Shown: positions 1 through 10,545 of the stretch, in pieces
Numbering within the stretch: the stretch's first letter is position 1
Layout of the letters: the number at the start of each line of letters is the position of its first letter
Origin: Hydractinia symbiolongicarpus
Taxonomy: Eukaryota > Cnidaria > Hydrozoa > Anthoathecata > Hydractiniidae
Assembly (NCBI RefSeq): GCF_029227915.1
Contig: NC_079888.1
Span: 12,013,001-12,073,000, forward strand
Direction: 5' to 3'
DNA length: 60,000 nt
The notes under the pieces: model-generated
What the model was told of the DNA's origin: nothing
Databases searched by the model: none
The model's input: the letters and a program-made list of their open reading frames with translations, nothing else
Made by a program: the position numbers and the translations under genes

Positions 1-389
1 GCAAGATTTTCTAAGCGTTTCTGTAGTGTTGGTTTTCTATCATGTAGAGTTTTGTATTTACTGTTATGTTCACATCGAACCATGTTTAGTTGTTCTTTTA
101 CTGTAGATTCGTTTCGGCGCTGACATTCTACAGTGTTCTTTTTATAAACAGCGTATTTTTTCTTCTGTGTCAAACGGAACATATTCAATTGATCTTTTAT
201 CGTTGTATTGTAAACCATTACAACCACTTCTGTAAACCATTAGGAATAGTTTCATTATCTTCACAATCTCCACAGCAAGATCTAAGATCCACTTCCAATA
301 TCTCATTGCTTGAAAGCAGCTTTCCATTTAAGTTAACATACTCAAAATCTTTAACAACTTTAATACAACGTTTCCGCTTATCCGCCATC
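1..389. other. Unassigned flank left of the Polinton
   Basis: AT-rich sequence with no recognisable domain. A long open frame crosses it on the + strand, but its product is a Phe/Tyr/Ser-rich string without motifs until it enters the HNH-like fragment at about 390. I see no gene here. Confidence 0.5.
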
Positions 390-553
390 TTTGACAGAGA
401 GATTAGCTCCACCGAGTATCTGGGGTGCGGTGTTTGCACTTTCATTGGCCATATCCAAGCCCAATTCAAAGACGGTATGTGCTGGGCCAACCGAGGGTCC
501 TGGGAATTCTACCACAGAATCCCCATTAAATATAGAGAAAGTGGTGAATATCT
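390..553 (+). pseudogene. Detached fragment of the Polinton HNH-like gene
   Basis: About 160 bp are closely similar to 10213-10376 inside the Polinton. They encode the same stretch with EYLGCG, FKDGM and WEF-HR motifs. Similarity starts near the shared GACAGAGA/GATACAGAGA segment and stops at GAATATC. The fragment lies outside the left terminal inverted repeat, so it is not part of the main element as delimited here. It is probably a remnant of a second Polinton copy or a duplication. It has no start, no zinc ribbon and no end, and cannot be functional. Confidence 0.7.
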
Positions 554-592
554 CAAAATACTTATATGAAGGATAAATAAGTAGGTATGAAA

Positions 593-797
593 CCTGTACC
601 CCCAAAAACTCCGCTTCCACCATTTCCACCCCCACTCCAGCCCCCATCCTCCCAAAATCGGTAAACCCGGCGGCATCCGAAAATAAATCCGATAAATACC
701 GAAACCCGATAATCCCAATACGCATGCGCACACGCTATTAGTAATAATGCTGACATCAACAAAAACCAACGCATGCGCAATGAGTAGGGGTAAGTCT
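593..797 (+). repeat. Left terminal inverted repeat of the Polinton
   Basis: Read in reverse complement, this segment matches 22700-22776 and then, after a 4.2-kb LINE, 27004-27101. The outer part contains CACCATTTCCACCCCCAC-type C-rich sequence. The inner part contains GCACACGCTATTAG, TGACATCAACAAAA and CAACGCATGCGCA, all found inverted at the other end. Similarity fades after GAGTAGGGG. A terminal inverted repeat of roughly 200 bp fits the Polinton/Maverick class. I found no convincing 6-bp target duplication next to 593 and 27101. Confidence 0.75.
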
Positions 798-845
798 GAC
801 CGTGCCGGTTGAGGATCGGTTGTAACTCAGAGATGTAAAAGAAGA

Positions 846-1174
846 ATGGAACGCTCAAAATACCCACAATGTAGACAATTTTTACCCATGGATAAGTTCG
901 GGCTTAAGGATGATGGGCAGAGGACAAAATCCTGCATGTGGTGCCTTGATGCTAGACAGGCTGCCGCCCTCGAAGAACGTCGGAAAAATATGGTAATGGT
1001 AAAATGTGCCCCTGTTGCGGTGAGCTTAAATTTGACTTTGAGTATAGGATAGTAAACAAAAAAAGCCCGAGATTTAGCACAAATTGCATCGAGTGTCTGA
1101 TCAAGAACGCGGACAGGGCAGAGCTAAGCCAACAAAGGTATATCAACTGGGTATATCGTGGCATAGGTGTATAA
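846..1174 (+). pseudogene. Small zinc-ribbon protein, broken copy
   Basis: The frame from 846 begins MERSKYPQCRQFL and carries GQRTKSCMWCLDAR. A second frame from 1004 carries CPCCGEL and then CIECL, ending at 1174. The four CxxC-like knuckles and GQRTK match the start of the gene at 9977, which has CSQC, GQRTKRCIKC and then an HNH-like domain. The two frames are probably one ancestral protein split by a frameshift near 985-1000, without the HNH part. It stands between the left inverted repeat and the polymerase gene. Function in the element is unknown; a nucleic-acid-binding role is inferred from the Cys pairs. Confidence 0.5.
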
Positions 1175-1262
1175 TACTGACGTCACACCTCATTAATCGC
1201 GCAGTTGGGTAAGGGGATCCCTTACTCAAACTCCGACCACTTAGTTGAAATCGAAATATACC

Positions 1263-1272
1263 TATAATAAAG
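1263..1272 (+). promoter_or_regulatory. TATAATAAAG motif at the polymerase start codon
   Basis: TATAATAAAG directly abuts the ATG at 1273. Very similar strings sit at other Polinton starts: 11131-11141, 12294-12303 and 13192-13204 on +, and (reverse complemented) 14916-14922 and 20378-20386 on -. They recall late-gene initiators of large DNA viruses, but the role here is inferred from position only. Confidence 0.5.
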
Positions 1273-2736
1273 ATGAGTTGGTTCAGGAAAGCTATAGGTA
1301 AACTATACGAAACCGTGTCGGCACCAGTAGCATCAACTCGCGACGCCCTTGCTGATAGAGTACGGAGCGTGCGGGATACTGTTACATACTACTATAACAA
1401 GGTGAAGGAGCGAGTCTCGGGAGCAACAACGCTCCACGATGAGGTTCAACGGGTCACCATCGAAGATGAATATCAGAATGACACGCAAATGTTGGAAGAC
1501 AGAAACCGCATCAAGACGTGGCAGTTCAACAAGAATCTCAATCAACCGTTGACGGATGCTATCATGCAAAAAATCACACCCCACGTAGACATACGCGTCA
1601 AGGTGGTCTACAGCTTTAGCTGTGATATATACCGAGGTGGTGGCGACGTGTTGGCCTATCACAAGACTAAGAAATCCGGATCACTCTCAAGAATGGCGGA
1701 AATCGAGGCCTTTATGGAGGAATGCGAAATGAGGCGTCTAGATCTGGAGGATGCGGAGTTCTGGATCCAAGCCTACTTGCCACCCGATAGAACCATTGGG
1801 ACCCCCGGAGCGTACGAAGGGAAAATAGTCTTCAAGCATGTACGGGTCAAGATCATCTCCACGAGAGAGCCCCTACTTGGATGTGGACGTCTTCCGGACT
1901 GGTTGTGCAGCAAAAGGTGCATCTATAGCTTTGACAAAGATAATGAAAGAATGGAAAACCTGTGCTTATGAAGATGTCTTGCCGTTCACTATCGGGAAGA
2001 GCGAACCCAGCGTGAAAAGTTCCTAACATGACCAGCCCTCAAATTAGCACGCGAGTACTACGAGAACCCCAAGCTAAAGCGGGAAGAGGTACGTGCTACG
2101 AAGCTGGTGGATCTGGAGGGTATCGGCAAGCACTTCAAGATCAACATCAGGGTCTTTGAACCCAAGACAAACTCTAACAAGGCACCATGGTGGCTCGCCT
2201 ATGGTCAAAACCAGTACAAGAAGGGGTTGGACACAATTGATCTAGGCATGCTGCATGGTCATTGCTTCTACATCAAGAAGATGGATGTTTGACCCAAATT
2301 TGGACCCAAATCTTCACCAGATCCGACAACCTCACGCGACACAAGAATAACGAGTGCGAAGGCGCTAAAACAACGATCATTAGCAGGGGTAAAAAAGTCA
2401 AGCGCATGCCTAGCAAATCGGAAAAAGTCTTCTACGAGCAATATGCATTCAGCTATGCGGCATGCCAATGGTTTGAGGCATTGGCGGAGCAGACGGAAGT
2501 GCACGTACATCACGCGCTCTTCGGGCATGGAGGACACGCATGATTCGTGTGATGGGTCAGGAGGCCGATAGGGTAGATGGATACGAACCTCAGACCAAAA
2601 CAGTCTATGAATATTACGGCTGCAAGTGGCATGGATGCCCATGCCAACCGCAGCGAACCAACGCCGATGAGAATAATTTCAAGCTTACCAAATTAAAGGA
2701 GGATCACATCTAACAACTCGGCTACAACCTGGTCAC
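1273..2736 (+). pseudogene. Polinton protein-primed DNA polymerase B, N-terminal part (interrupted)
   Basis: The frame starts MSWFRKAIGKLYE at 1273 and is open to 1971. It continues in other frames at 1838-2026, 2107-2292 and 2262-2543, and then to the Gypsy junction at 2736. Recognisable pieces follow the usual order: the leader region, RLPDWL, GHCFYIKKMD, a zinc-finger-like RSDNLTRHK with following Cys, KRMPSKSEKVFY, and YYGCKWHGCP. This is the N-terminal part preceding the exonuclease domain of Polinton family-B polymerases. At least three frameshifts break it, and the Gypsy insertion separates it from the catalytic part at 7525. The polymerase would copy the linear element with a terminal protein as primer; this copy cannot. 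Confidence 0.75.
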
Positions 2737-2824
2737 TGTTAAAAACTGAGGACACGTGTGTTCAACATAATCTATTCTGAAAAAAATAATATTTACAGTT
2801 CTTCTTTCGTACTTGTTTTCGACA
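2737..2824 (-). repeat. Gypsy LTR (3' copy relative to coding strand)
   Basis: This 88-bp direct repeat pairs with 7438-7524. On the minus strand a polypurine-like AGGGGAAGATG lies at 2874-2885, about 50 bp further inside than expected for a repeat of this length. Confidence 0.8.
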
Positions 2825-3037
2825 TGTTCTCCATCGTATAGCGTGTACTCCATTGTAGTGTGTATTCGCTATAACATCTTCCCCTGAAACCGCAAAACAA
2901 AAGAGAAGCAACTTGTCCTATACATAACATAAATTTCTAACATAACTACGTGTCTGTCTAAACGTCTGTCGAATTGCTATCTACAGATGTCTTGAAAGTT
3001 CATTGGTTAGTGTGTTTTCCATTCTTGTATGGGTCTT

Positions 3038-4318
3038 CTATGTCGTTTTTCTCGACTGCGGTTCTTTCGACGTTCGCTGTGACGCAGGGTTGTTTGTCAC
3101 GGTTGTTTTAGAAGTAGATTTGGGGCCGCTATTCTCAAGTTCAGGTCTGTGAACGGTAACATGGTGTTCCTCATCATCCTCATCCTCAGTGTCTATTTTT
3201 ATTGGCACATGTTTGGCATTATCTGGAATTGGTTTGAAATGAGATATGTTGCGGGTGATCTGGTGTTCCGTTTCCTTATTCATTGCAGTGATCATCGTTC
3301 CTTTGATATCAGTAACGTGGTATGGATTCGGATTGAAAGGAGGTGTCACTTTGTTTATCTTTTTCTGTTTCACCAGAACGCGGTCACCGATGTTTAGTTC
3401 TTGTTCTTGTGTGTATCTGTTGTTATCGGCATATTCTTTTGCTTTTTGTTTACTGTCTTGGTCATTTTTGTTTAACTGTAGTTCGATGGAGTCGTCAACG
3501 TTGCTAAAAAAGTCGGGAATAGCACATCGTATTTTGCGATTATACATAAGGTCGGCTGGAGGAATATTTGTTGTAGAATGAGGTGTTATACGGAACGCCA
3601 TCAAAAAGTTCTGCACTTCTTCGACGTACGACTTGTTTTCAATGTGTGCTGTACAGATTATTTTCGTCAATGGTAACATGAATCTCTCGACCTCGCCATT
3701 CGCTTGTGGCCATAGGGGCGTGACCCTCCTATGATATATTCTCCTCTTTTCCATATATCTTTTCATTTCACTGGAACGAAACGGCGGTCCGTTATCGGAA
3801 ACAAGTGTTTCCGGATTTCCAAAGTGTGCAAAAGTATCGTTACAAATGTTGGTGAAGTTCTTTACTGTGGTATTGTTTGTGAATGTCACGACAGGATATC
3901 TACTCCGCTGATCTATCATTACTAAGGCATACTTATTGTCAGGGAGCGGTCCCAAGTAATCTGCGTTGACTGTTTGCCATATACGAGCCGGTAATTCTGT
4001 TGGCTGGATGGGTGGTAGCGTAGATTTCTTGCTGACAGATTGACATGGAATGCAGTTGTTTACTTCATCTGTTACTAGTTTGTCCATGCCGGTGAACCAA
4101 ACTTTACTTCGCAGAAGGGCTTTTGTTTTTGATAATCCCTGATGACCAACGTGGGCAAGTTTAACTACTGTACGGTGGTATATTCTTGGTAATACAATTC
4201 GTTTGTCCTTCAGTATTAGATTCTGTTCTGAATTCAAGGTTAAGGAATCTTTTATTTTGTGGAAGTGTTTTAATAACTTTTTTCGTCTGATTCTGGAGCT
4301 TCTTCCAGATGTCGCCAT
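3038..4318 (-). pseudogene. Gypsy integrase
   Basis: This 426-codon frame has the N-terminal HHCC zinc motif (H then H near HVGHQGLSKTK, then CIPC). The rve core follows, with NADYLGPLP (first Asp), LVSDNGPPF (second Asp) and QANGEVERF (Glu). The C-terminal tail contains a GDRVLVKQ-type segment and a charged, disordered end. The core looks chemically intact. It lies in a different frame from the RNase H region (4270-5300), with a short overlap at 4270-4318, so a frameshift near 4280-4310 separates it from the rest of pol. It would insert the retrotransposon cDNA. Confidence 0.8.
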
Positions 4319-5300
4319 TTGTTTGTGCTAATGATTAATATCAATTGTTTCAATGCTGGGTCAGCTAGTGTGACGGTTTTTATATCATTAATGTCTAAAG
4401 CGTTTGGTGTTGCGTACGACGTGAGAAAATTAACGTGTTTTTCGATGTATTTTGTATCTGTGCCAATAGACGTTGGATTTCGGCTTAGGTAGTCACATAT
4501 GTTATCTGCAGAACTGACGTAATCTGTTTTAAAGTTGTACCTCTGTAGTCGCAACATCATTCGTTCAATTCGCGGGGGCGGTGTTGATTTGGGATTGTTC
4601 AGTATATTTACTAATGCTTTGTTGTCGCTAAAAAGTGTGAAGTGCTTTCCGTAGAGGTACAAATTGTTTTTTTCACATGCGTAAGTCGCTGCTAAACATT
4701 CCCGTTCTATCTGGGAGTAATTCCTTTCCGGTTGCGTAAGTGATCTTGAAGAGTAAGATATCACATCTATGTCATTTTTCTTACCATTTTTTTGAGGTAG
4801 GATCGCTGAAATTCCCACTGGGCTTGCATCGCAGAACAAGAGTGTTTCCTTGTTTTCGTCAAAGTATGACAGACACAACTTTTCGGATAATGTTGTTGTC
4901 AAAGTTACAAACGCTTCTTGGCATTCTGTATTCCACTCAAATTTTACATCTTTTCGCGTTAAACGTCGGAGAGGATAAGTAATGGTACTGTAGTTCGGAA
5001 TGAATCTTTTTAAATAATTAATCATCCCCAAAAAGCTTCTTAATGATTTGACGTCTGTAGGTCGGTTGACGTTTAAAAGACCGTTAATTTTTGTCGGACT
5101 TGGTCTCATCCCCTCTGCTGAAAACACATAGCCGAAATACTCAAGGTTATGTTGGTCAAACAAGCACTTGTGTAGGTTTAATGTTATTCCCTTATCCGAT
5201 AGTGTCTTAAACACTTGTGTCAAGATTCTGTCATGTTCTTCTGTCGTTTTTGCGTAAACTAGTATGTCATCGGCAATATTGTCTGCACCGTTTATGTCTG
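4270..5300 (-). pseudogene. Gypsy reverse transcriptase C-terminal part and RNase H
   Basis: The frame opens just before the catalytic loop, which reads IADDILVYA and keeps both aspartates. It continues through LGMINYLKRFIPNYS (thumb) into an RNase H domain with LLFCDASPVGISA and FSDNKALVNIL. It ends shortly before the integrase. The upstream frame (5292-7328) stops within the palm domain, and the register differs by one, so one base appears lost near 5299. This piece cannot be made as one Gag-Pol protein without recoding. Confidence 0.8.
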
Positions 5301-7328
5301 AATTATTGATTGGATCGTATGTTGTAGTTCCTCTGAAGCACTATTTGCACCAAATATTAATCGTTTGTACTGCATAATTTTGTCTTGTGTGCGGAACGCT
5401 GTTATATATCTGCAAGACTCGTCTAGTTCTAACTGGTGGAATGCTGCGTTAAGGTCTAGTTTAGTAAAGTGTTTGCTGTCCTTACGTTTTACAAGTAGGT
5501 CGTCAACAGTGGGCGTGGGATAACGTGTTCTTACTATCGCTCTGTTTGCGCATCTCATGTCGAGACATATGCGAATACCGTTATTGCCCTTGGGTACGAC
5601 AACAATTGGGTTGACCCACGGCGTCGGTTGTCCCTTAACTTCCTCTATAATATCTTGTTGCTGTAATTTTTCTATCTCTGCTTTCACTTTCTGTCTTAGT
5701 GCCAATGGGATACGTCGTTCCGCCTGTGTGACCGGTGTCACTTTCTCGTCGATATGTAGTTTGACCTTATAATCCGTAAATTTGCCGATCTTATTGCTAA
5801 AAAGCTTCTCTTTGTAAACTTCAATCAACGCACGTAATCTAGTAGGTGGTTGAACTTTTTGGGCATGTTTTGTTTTGCTCTCCATCGTGCTGTTTTTTGT
5901 TTCAACGTTAATCTTATATGCTGCATTGTTTGTGTTTCTAGATTTATCTGGTTTCTTTTGAGGAATCACGTCATCCTTCGGCATAACTATTAATTTTAAT
6001 TCGAGGGCAGTTTTGCCGTTTAAAAGATTTTTGTGGTCAGTGTTAATTACATAAAAATCTTTTGTTGTAAGGCGGTGCTTATTTTCGATAACGAGGTTAA
6101 TTTTTCCGAGGACTTTTAATTTGGGTTCGTTCGAGCCGTATGTGATCACCTTGGTGGCTGTCTTTTGTAAGCGCAGTTTCCCGCCACAATTTTCGTTCAC
6201 TTTGTGAAATGTTTTTGTGTTCAAAATATTCAAAGCAGAACCGGTATCTATTAAGAATCGTGTGGGTGTGACCCCTTCTACCTTCACTTTTGTATAAAAT
6301 CTTTCTATAGAATTTTCTGACGCATAATCTTTGATCTCACTATTCTTAACGCAAACCGAAACTTTTGACTCATAGTGTGTATTTGAATTAGAACGGACAC
6401 TAGCAATACAGTTATTGTTGTTGTTGTTAGCATTCCCCGCGGTAGATAACATAAATAGATGTAAACTGTTCACATTTTCAGCACCAGAGTCAGAGGAATC
6501 AGAAGTAGCCGTATTGTTGTTCACTAAGCGCCTTCCTCGAGATATCGGACCCCTAGCACTACTTTTGCAGCAACGGGCAAAATGACCGATCTTGTGGCAT
6601 TTATTACATTCTTTCCCTTCGGCCGGACATGCCTGAGAATGTGGGTAGTCGTTCCCACATCTATAACATGTTTTATAGTTATCTTTTCGGCTACTGCTAT
6701 TCCCACTGCTCGACAAGTTCTTACCTCTGAGTGTTTCCAGTTTCTTTGTAAGTCGGTTAATTTCTTCCTGTGGATTCATCGAACGCTCTACATCATCGGC
6801 TTGTTGATCTGCATCCTCCAAATGTTTTCCATAAATCAATAAGTCTGCTAAACTAATTGCTGTATTCTTAAATGCGTGTTTACGAATTTTGCTGTTATGA
6901 GTAGATAACACAATTTGTTGTTTAAGCTCTTTGTCCGAATTTGTTCCAAAGTCACATTTATTCGCCTGCTGTTTCAACCGTATGTAAAACTGATGAATGT
7001 TTTCGTCGGGTTGTTGTTGTAGTTTTCTAAATGCATACACTTTATAATCGATGTTTTTCTTAGGTGAAAAATATCCATCAAATATTGTAATGGCGTTTGC
7101 AAACGTTTCATCTGTACCTGGTACTAAAAGATTGTCGTATATGTCATACGCCTCTTCACCAATGTAATTAAGCAATAAGACTAATTTCTGCTTGTCTTCT
7201 TCAACGTTCAGAGCGACGCACAAGTTTAAAAAACGTTTCTTATATTTTTCCCATCGAGTTGAGATTGTAGTAAAATCATCCGTATCAAACTTTGGAAAAG
7301 TTTGAAGGTTTAAAGTTGAAATAGCCAT
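5292..7328 (-). CDS. Gypsy Gag-protease-RT N-terminal polyprotein (truncated by frameshift)
   Basis: This 678-codon frame begins MAISTLNLQTFPKFD. The capsid-like N-terminal third contains FRKLQQQPDENIHQFYIRLK, typical of Gypsy Gag. Two Cys-rich knuckles follow (CYRCGNDYPHSQ and CNKCHKIGHFARCC), then a serine/asparagine-rich linker and an aspartic protease site FLIDTGSALNIL. The reverse transcriptase fingers and palm (RICLDMR, FTKLDLNAAFHQL, FGANSASE) come next. It ends in an early stop before the catalytic ADD loop. Gag and Pol are fused in one frame with no separate Gag stop. Gag would package RNA and the protease would cut the polyprotein. Confidence 0.8.
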   Translation of the reverse strand: MAISTLNLQTFPKFDTDDFTTISTRWEKYKKRFLNLCVALNVEEDKQKLVLLLNYIGEEAYDIYDNLLVPGTDETFANAITIFDGYFSPKKNIDYKVYAFRKLQQQPDENIHQFYIRLKQQANKCDFGTNSDKELKQQIVLSTHNSKIRKHAFKNTAISLADLLIYGKHLEDADQQADDVERSMNPQEEINRLTKKLETLRGKNLSSSGNSSSRKDNYKTCYRCGNDYPHSQACPAEGKECNKCHKIGHFARCCKSSARGPISRGRRLVNNNTATSDSSDSGAENVNSLHLFMLSTAGNANNNNNNCIASVRSNSNTHYESKVSVCVKNSEIKDYASENSIERFYTKVKVEGVTPTRFLIDTGSALNILNTKTFHKVNENCGGKLRLQKTATKVITYGSNEPKLKVLGKINLVIENKHRLTTKDFYVINTDHKNLLNGKTALELKLIVMPKDDVIPQKKPDKSRNTNNAAYKINVETKNSTMESKTKHAQKVQPPTRLRALIEVYKEKLFSNKIGKFTDYKVKLHIDEKVTPVTQAERRIPLALRQKVKAEIEKLQQQDIIEEVKGQPTPWVNPIVVVPKGNNGIRICLDMRCANRAIVRTRYPTPTVDDLLVKRKDSKHFTKLDLNAAFHQLELDESCRYITAFRTQDKIMQYKRLIFGANSASEELQHTIQSIIQT

Positions 7329-7437
7329 AGTTTGTAATACACACGAATTACACCAAGATTAATTTCTTCTGATAATGAAGTAAATTTTCTGCTGTTGTTT
7401 AGGATCTTTCGTTAAAAATATAATTTCTCGTCGCCAA

Positions 7438-7524
7438 TGTTAAAAACTGAGGACACGTGTGTTCAACATAATCTATTCTCAAAAAAAAATATTTACAGTT
7501 CTTCTTTCGTACTTGTTTTCGACA
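7438..7524 (-). repeat. Gypsy LTR (5' copy relative to coding strand)
   Basis: This 87-bp repeat matches 2737-2824 apart from a substitution and a small indel in an A-run. GTCAC target duplication follows at 7525-7529. TTGGCGACGAG, adjacent on the inner side (minus strand), is a candidate primer-binding site. Confidence 0.85.
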
Positions 7525-9912
7525 GTCACCACATGGGAGTGCGAGAACCCCCCAAATCTTAAGAGGCTCTTCAAGAAAGAATTTCGACCCTACCCCCATT
7601 TCATCATTTTTGACTTTGAAGCTCTCCTGGTACTATTACACCAGCAGCAAACGGCCGATCTAACATACATCTCGGAGCATATCCGGGAAGTGTTGCCATT
7701 CATGATAGCCTACAGGAACATCCCACCTTCATCATGCATGAAAGCCCCAAGGTGCTGGTGCGGAAATTCGTCGAGCAATTAGAGCAGAGGCAGGTCCGCA
7801 TCGTCAAAGAAGTCGAAAGGCTGCACCCCAAGCCCGATGGTTTTGATATGCTTTCAGATCAAACCCAAAAAGCTTGGAATGAGTGGGTGAACCAAGTGAC
7901 GGTGATAGGTTTCAACAGCGGCAAGTATGACATCAACCTGATTAAGCGGTACTTTGTCGAACGAATTGCGGATGATGACGAGGATAAGATTAAAGTAGCA
8001 AAGAAGGAGAACGACTACATGTTCCTCACCACTTCAAAGTTCAAATTCATAGATATTAAAATCTTTCTAGCGCCTGGGATGAGCTATGAAGGTTGGTGCA
8101 AGATGTTGCATTGCAATCTCAAAAAGCTCGTGTTCCCATACGAGTGGCTGTCGAGCTATGACTAGTTGAATCATATCGGCCCCGTCGATCATGAGGCCTT
8201 CTATTGCACCCTCAGCGGTAAAAACACCCTCTCTCCCGAAGATTACCAGGCTTTCCGGGATGAGTTCTATAAGAGGGACTTAGTACCCTTTGTTGAGGCT
8301 GTCGACAGGACCCGCAACACGTACTGCGAGGATGAAATTGAGATTTTGAAAGAGACCGTGAGTATACCAGGCGTATCGATGCGCTATGTCCTGAACAAAT
8401 CCCTGCGCTTGAACCTTGAAATAGAACTGTATGCACCGGGAGACCCCTGCACGCACAAATGTCAAGACAATTGCGTCAAAGCCCGATGTAAGGCCTGCAT
8501 AGAGGTTAAGAAAGCGTGCGACGAGTGTAGCAAGAACGAGGCATATAAGCTCCTGCAAACGGGCATGGTAGGTGGCCCCGCGATCGTCTTTTGCAGGTAC
8601 CATGAGAGGGATGTGACAGCTATAAGACCTCACATCTATAACGAGCCCAGCAAATGTAAGACCATTCTAGGCTATGATGCAAACATGCTCTATCCGAGTA
8701 CCTTGTTGTAGGACTTCCCATGCGGTAAGGAGAAGATTGTCAGGATTGCTGAACCAAGAGGGCTTGGATGCTCTAGAGGAAGGCGTTCTAGATGGTTCAC
8801 TTTTCGGCTTTGCGCAAGTTGATATTGAAGTCCCCACCGAGCTACACGACAAATTTAGCAAAATATATCCGTTATTTGTAGTCAGAGAGATACCCGATGA
8901 AGCCATTCCAGAGCACATGCGGGCGTATTTGCTTAAGACTGGGCGCAAACGTGTCCCCGGAACCAAAAAGCTCTTGGGACTGATGAAAGCCGAGAGGATC
9001 TTGCTGTACACACCCGTGCTCAAATGGTACCTAGAGCATGGGCTGATAAAAGTCACGGCGTGTTACCGGTTCCTCAAGTACTCACGCGTAAACCATTCGC
9101 GTGGTTTCCGGAAGAAATTGCCGATGCGCGACGCCAAGCTGATAAGAACCCGGACAAACTTATCGCGGGCGACACTGCCAAGTTAAAAGGGAATAGTTTT
9201 TATGGAAAAATAATCGAGGACTTGGCAAGGCATGCCAATACTAGCTTCACTAGTAATGAAAAAGAGGTCGATGTGGCAATGAGGAGCCCCTATCTCGAGG
9301 ATCTTGAAGAAATAGGCGACGCGTACGAAGTAAGAAGGGGTAAACAAGGGGCGAGTATCGATCGAGCTTATCAGTGTGGAATTGCTGTCTACCAATTGGC
9401 AAAGTTGCGCTTGTTGGAATTTTATTATGACTTTTCGACAAGTACGTAGACCGTCGGAATTTTGAATACGTGTATATAGATACGAATAGCGCGTATTTTG
9501 CCATCTCTGGAGACGAGCTGCGAGATGTCGTTCGCCATGAACTGCTCGAGCAGTATGACACTGATGCTACGATATGGTTCGTCACCGACAAACACTCCAG
9601 TCGAACGGGAGGGCTATCCAAACCTGAATTCGTAGGGTCTAGAATGATTGCATTGACTGCCAAGTGCTACTTCGTTGAGGGTAAAGAGGGTACGAAGTTC
9701 TCATGTAAAGGAATGTCAAAGAGGCAGAATGCAGTAACGTGGGATAGGTATATGGGGGTTTTGAAGGGTAGTTTGGACACAGCGAAAAATGTAGGTTTCC
9801 GGTTGCACAAACAAGGCATGGTGACGTATCAGCAGAACAAGCTGGGACTCTCTGCTTTTTATAATAAGCGAATTGTGCATGACGATGGGGTACACACCTC
9901 TCCGCTTATGTA
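7525..9912 (+). pseudogene. Polinton DNA polymerase B, exonuclease and polymerase domains
   Basis: This continues the gene from 1273-2736 after the Gypsy. Conserved blocks appear in order but in shifting frames. FIIFDFEAL is exonuclease motif I and VIGFNSGKYDINL is motif II. GYDANMLYPS is polymerase motif A, KLKGNSFYGK is motif B, and YIDTNSAYF is motif C. Stops fall at 8163 and 8709, and frameshifts near 7735, 8750, 9080 and 9450. In motif C the second metal-binding Asp of the usual DTD is Asn (DTN). The remaining C-terminal block runs to 9912 with thumb-like YFVEGKEGTKFSCKG. The enzyme would use a protein primer; this copy is inactive several times over. Confidence 0.8.
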
Positions 9913-9976
9913 AGAATAGTGGGGGTTTGTCCGGAGTTTTGTGAAGCACTACTTCACATAGGCAACAACAAAAAAA

Positions 9977-10545
9977 ATGGAGGAGACCAAGAAATGTTCA
10001 CAATGTAATCACCCTTTATCTTTTGTTAATTTTAGAAGGCAACCGAATGGACAACGGACAAAAAGGTGCATCAAATGCCTGAATATTAGCAATGCGTCAA
10101 AGGCACGAAACAAATGCCACCATAAAAAACAGAGGGGCAGTGCAAGGATTGTGATTTCCCTGGGTATCAGCATAACCTTATTTTAATCAGGATTATGAAT
10201 GCTCTAAATAATGATACAGAGATTGCCTCTCAAGAGTATCTAGGGTGCGGTATTTGCACTTTCATTGGTCATATCCAAGCCCAATTCAAAGACGGTATGT
10301 GCTGGGGCAACCGAGGGTCCTGGGAATTCGGCCACAGAGTCCCCATTAATTATAGAGAAAATGGTGAATATCCCAGCGATGAGGCGCAGCTCGAGAGACT
10401 CCATTACACCAACATTCAACCAATGTGGGTTGCAGAGAATCAAAAGAAAGGTTGTCGATATTATATCTGCTTAAAGTCGGTCGCGTTGAATAGATTTTTT
10501 TCGTCACAACTTCGAGTAACTCCCATCGGTATAAGTACGATATAA
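9977..10545 (+). pseudogene. Zinc-ribbon plus HNH-like nuclease gene of the Polinton
   Basis: The frame from 9977 starts MEETKKCSQC and has GQRTKRCIKCL. After a frameshift near 10130 a second frame (from about 10140) shows C-x2-C, then EYLGCG, FKDGM, WGNRGSWEFGHRVPI, and ERLHYTNIQPMWVAEN followed by a KG pair. The spacing from FKDGM through W..-HR-P to NIQPMW-EN-KG is that of HNH nucleases with zinc ribbons found in large DNA viruses. The usual acidic residue before the first catalytic His seems to be Gly here. Family assignment is from motif memory and moderately sure. A likely role is DNA cleavage during replication or spread (inference). Confidence 0.55.

Larger units (their letters stand above)
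2737..7524 (-). mobile_element. Gypsy-type LTR retrotransposon inserted in the Polinton polymerase gene
   Basis: It is bounded by near-identical 87-88-bp direct repeats beginning TGTTAAAAACTGAGG and ending TTTTCGACA on +. A perfect 5-bp target duplication, GTCAC, lies at 2732-2736 and 7525-7529. Removing the insert rejoins the polymerase frame at VT-TWECE. All coding frames are on -: gag with zinc knuckles, protease, reverse transcriptase, RNase H, integrase. On the minus strand TTGGCGACGAG follows the 5' repeat and is a candidate primer-binding site. The gag-protease-RT-RNH-integrase order and the integrase HHCC motif place it in Ty3/Gypsy. The two LTRs differ at only a few positions, so the insertion is young relative to the Polinton. 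Confidence 0.9.
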
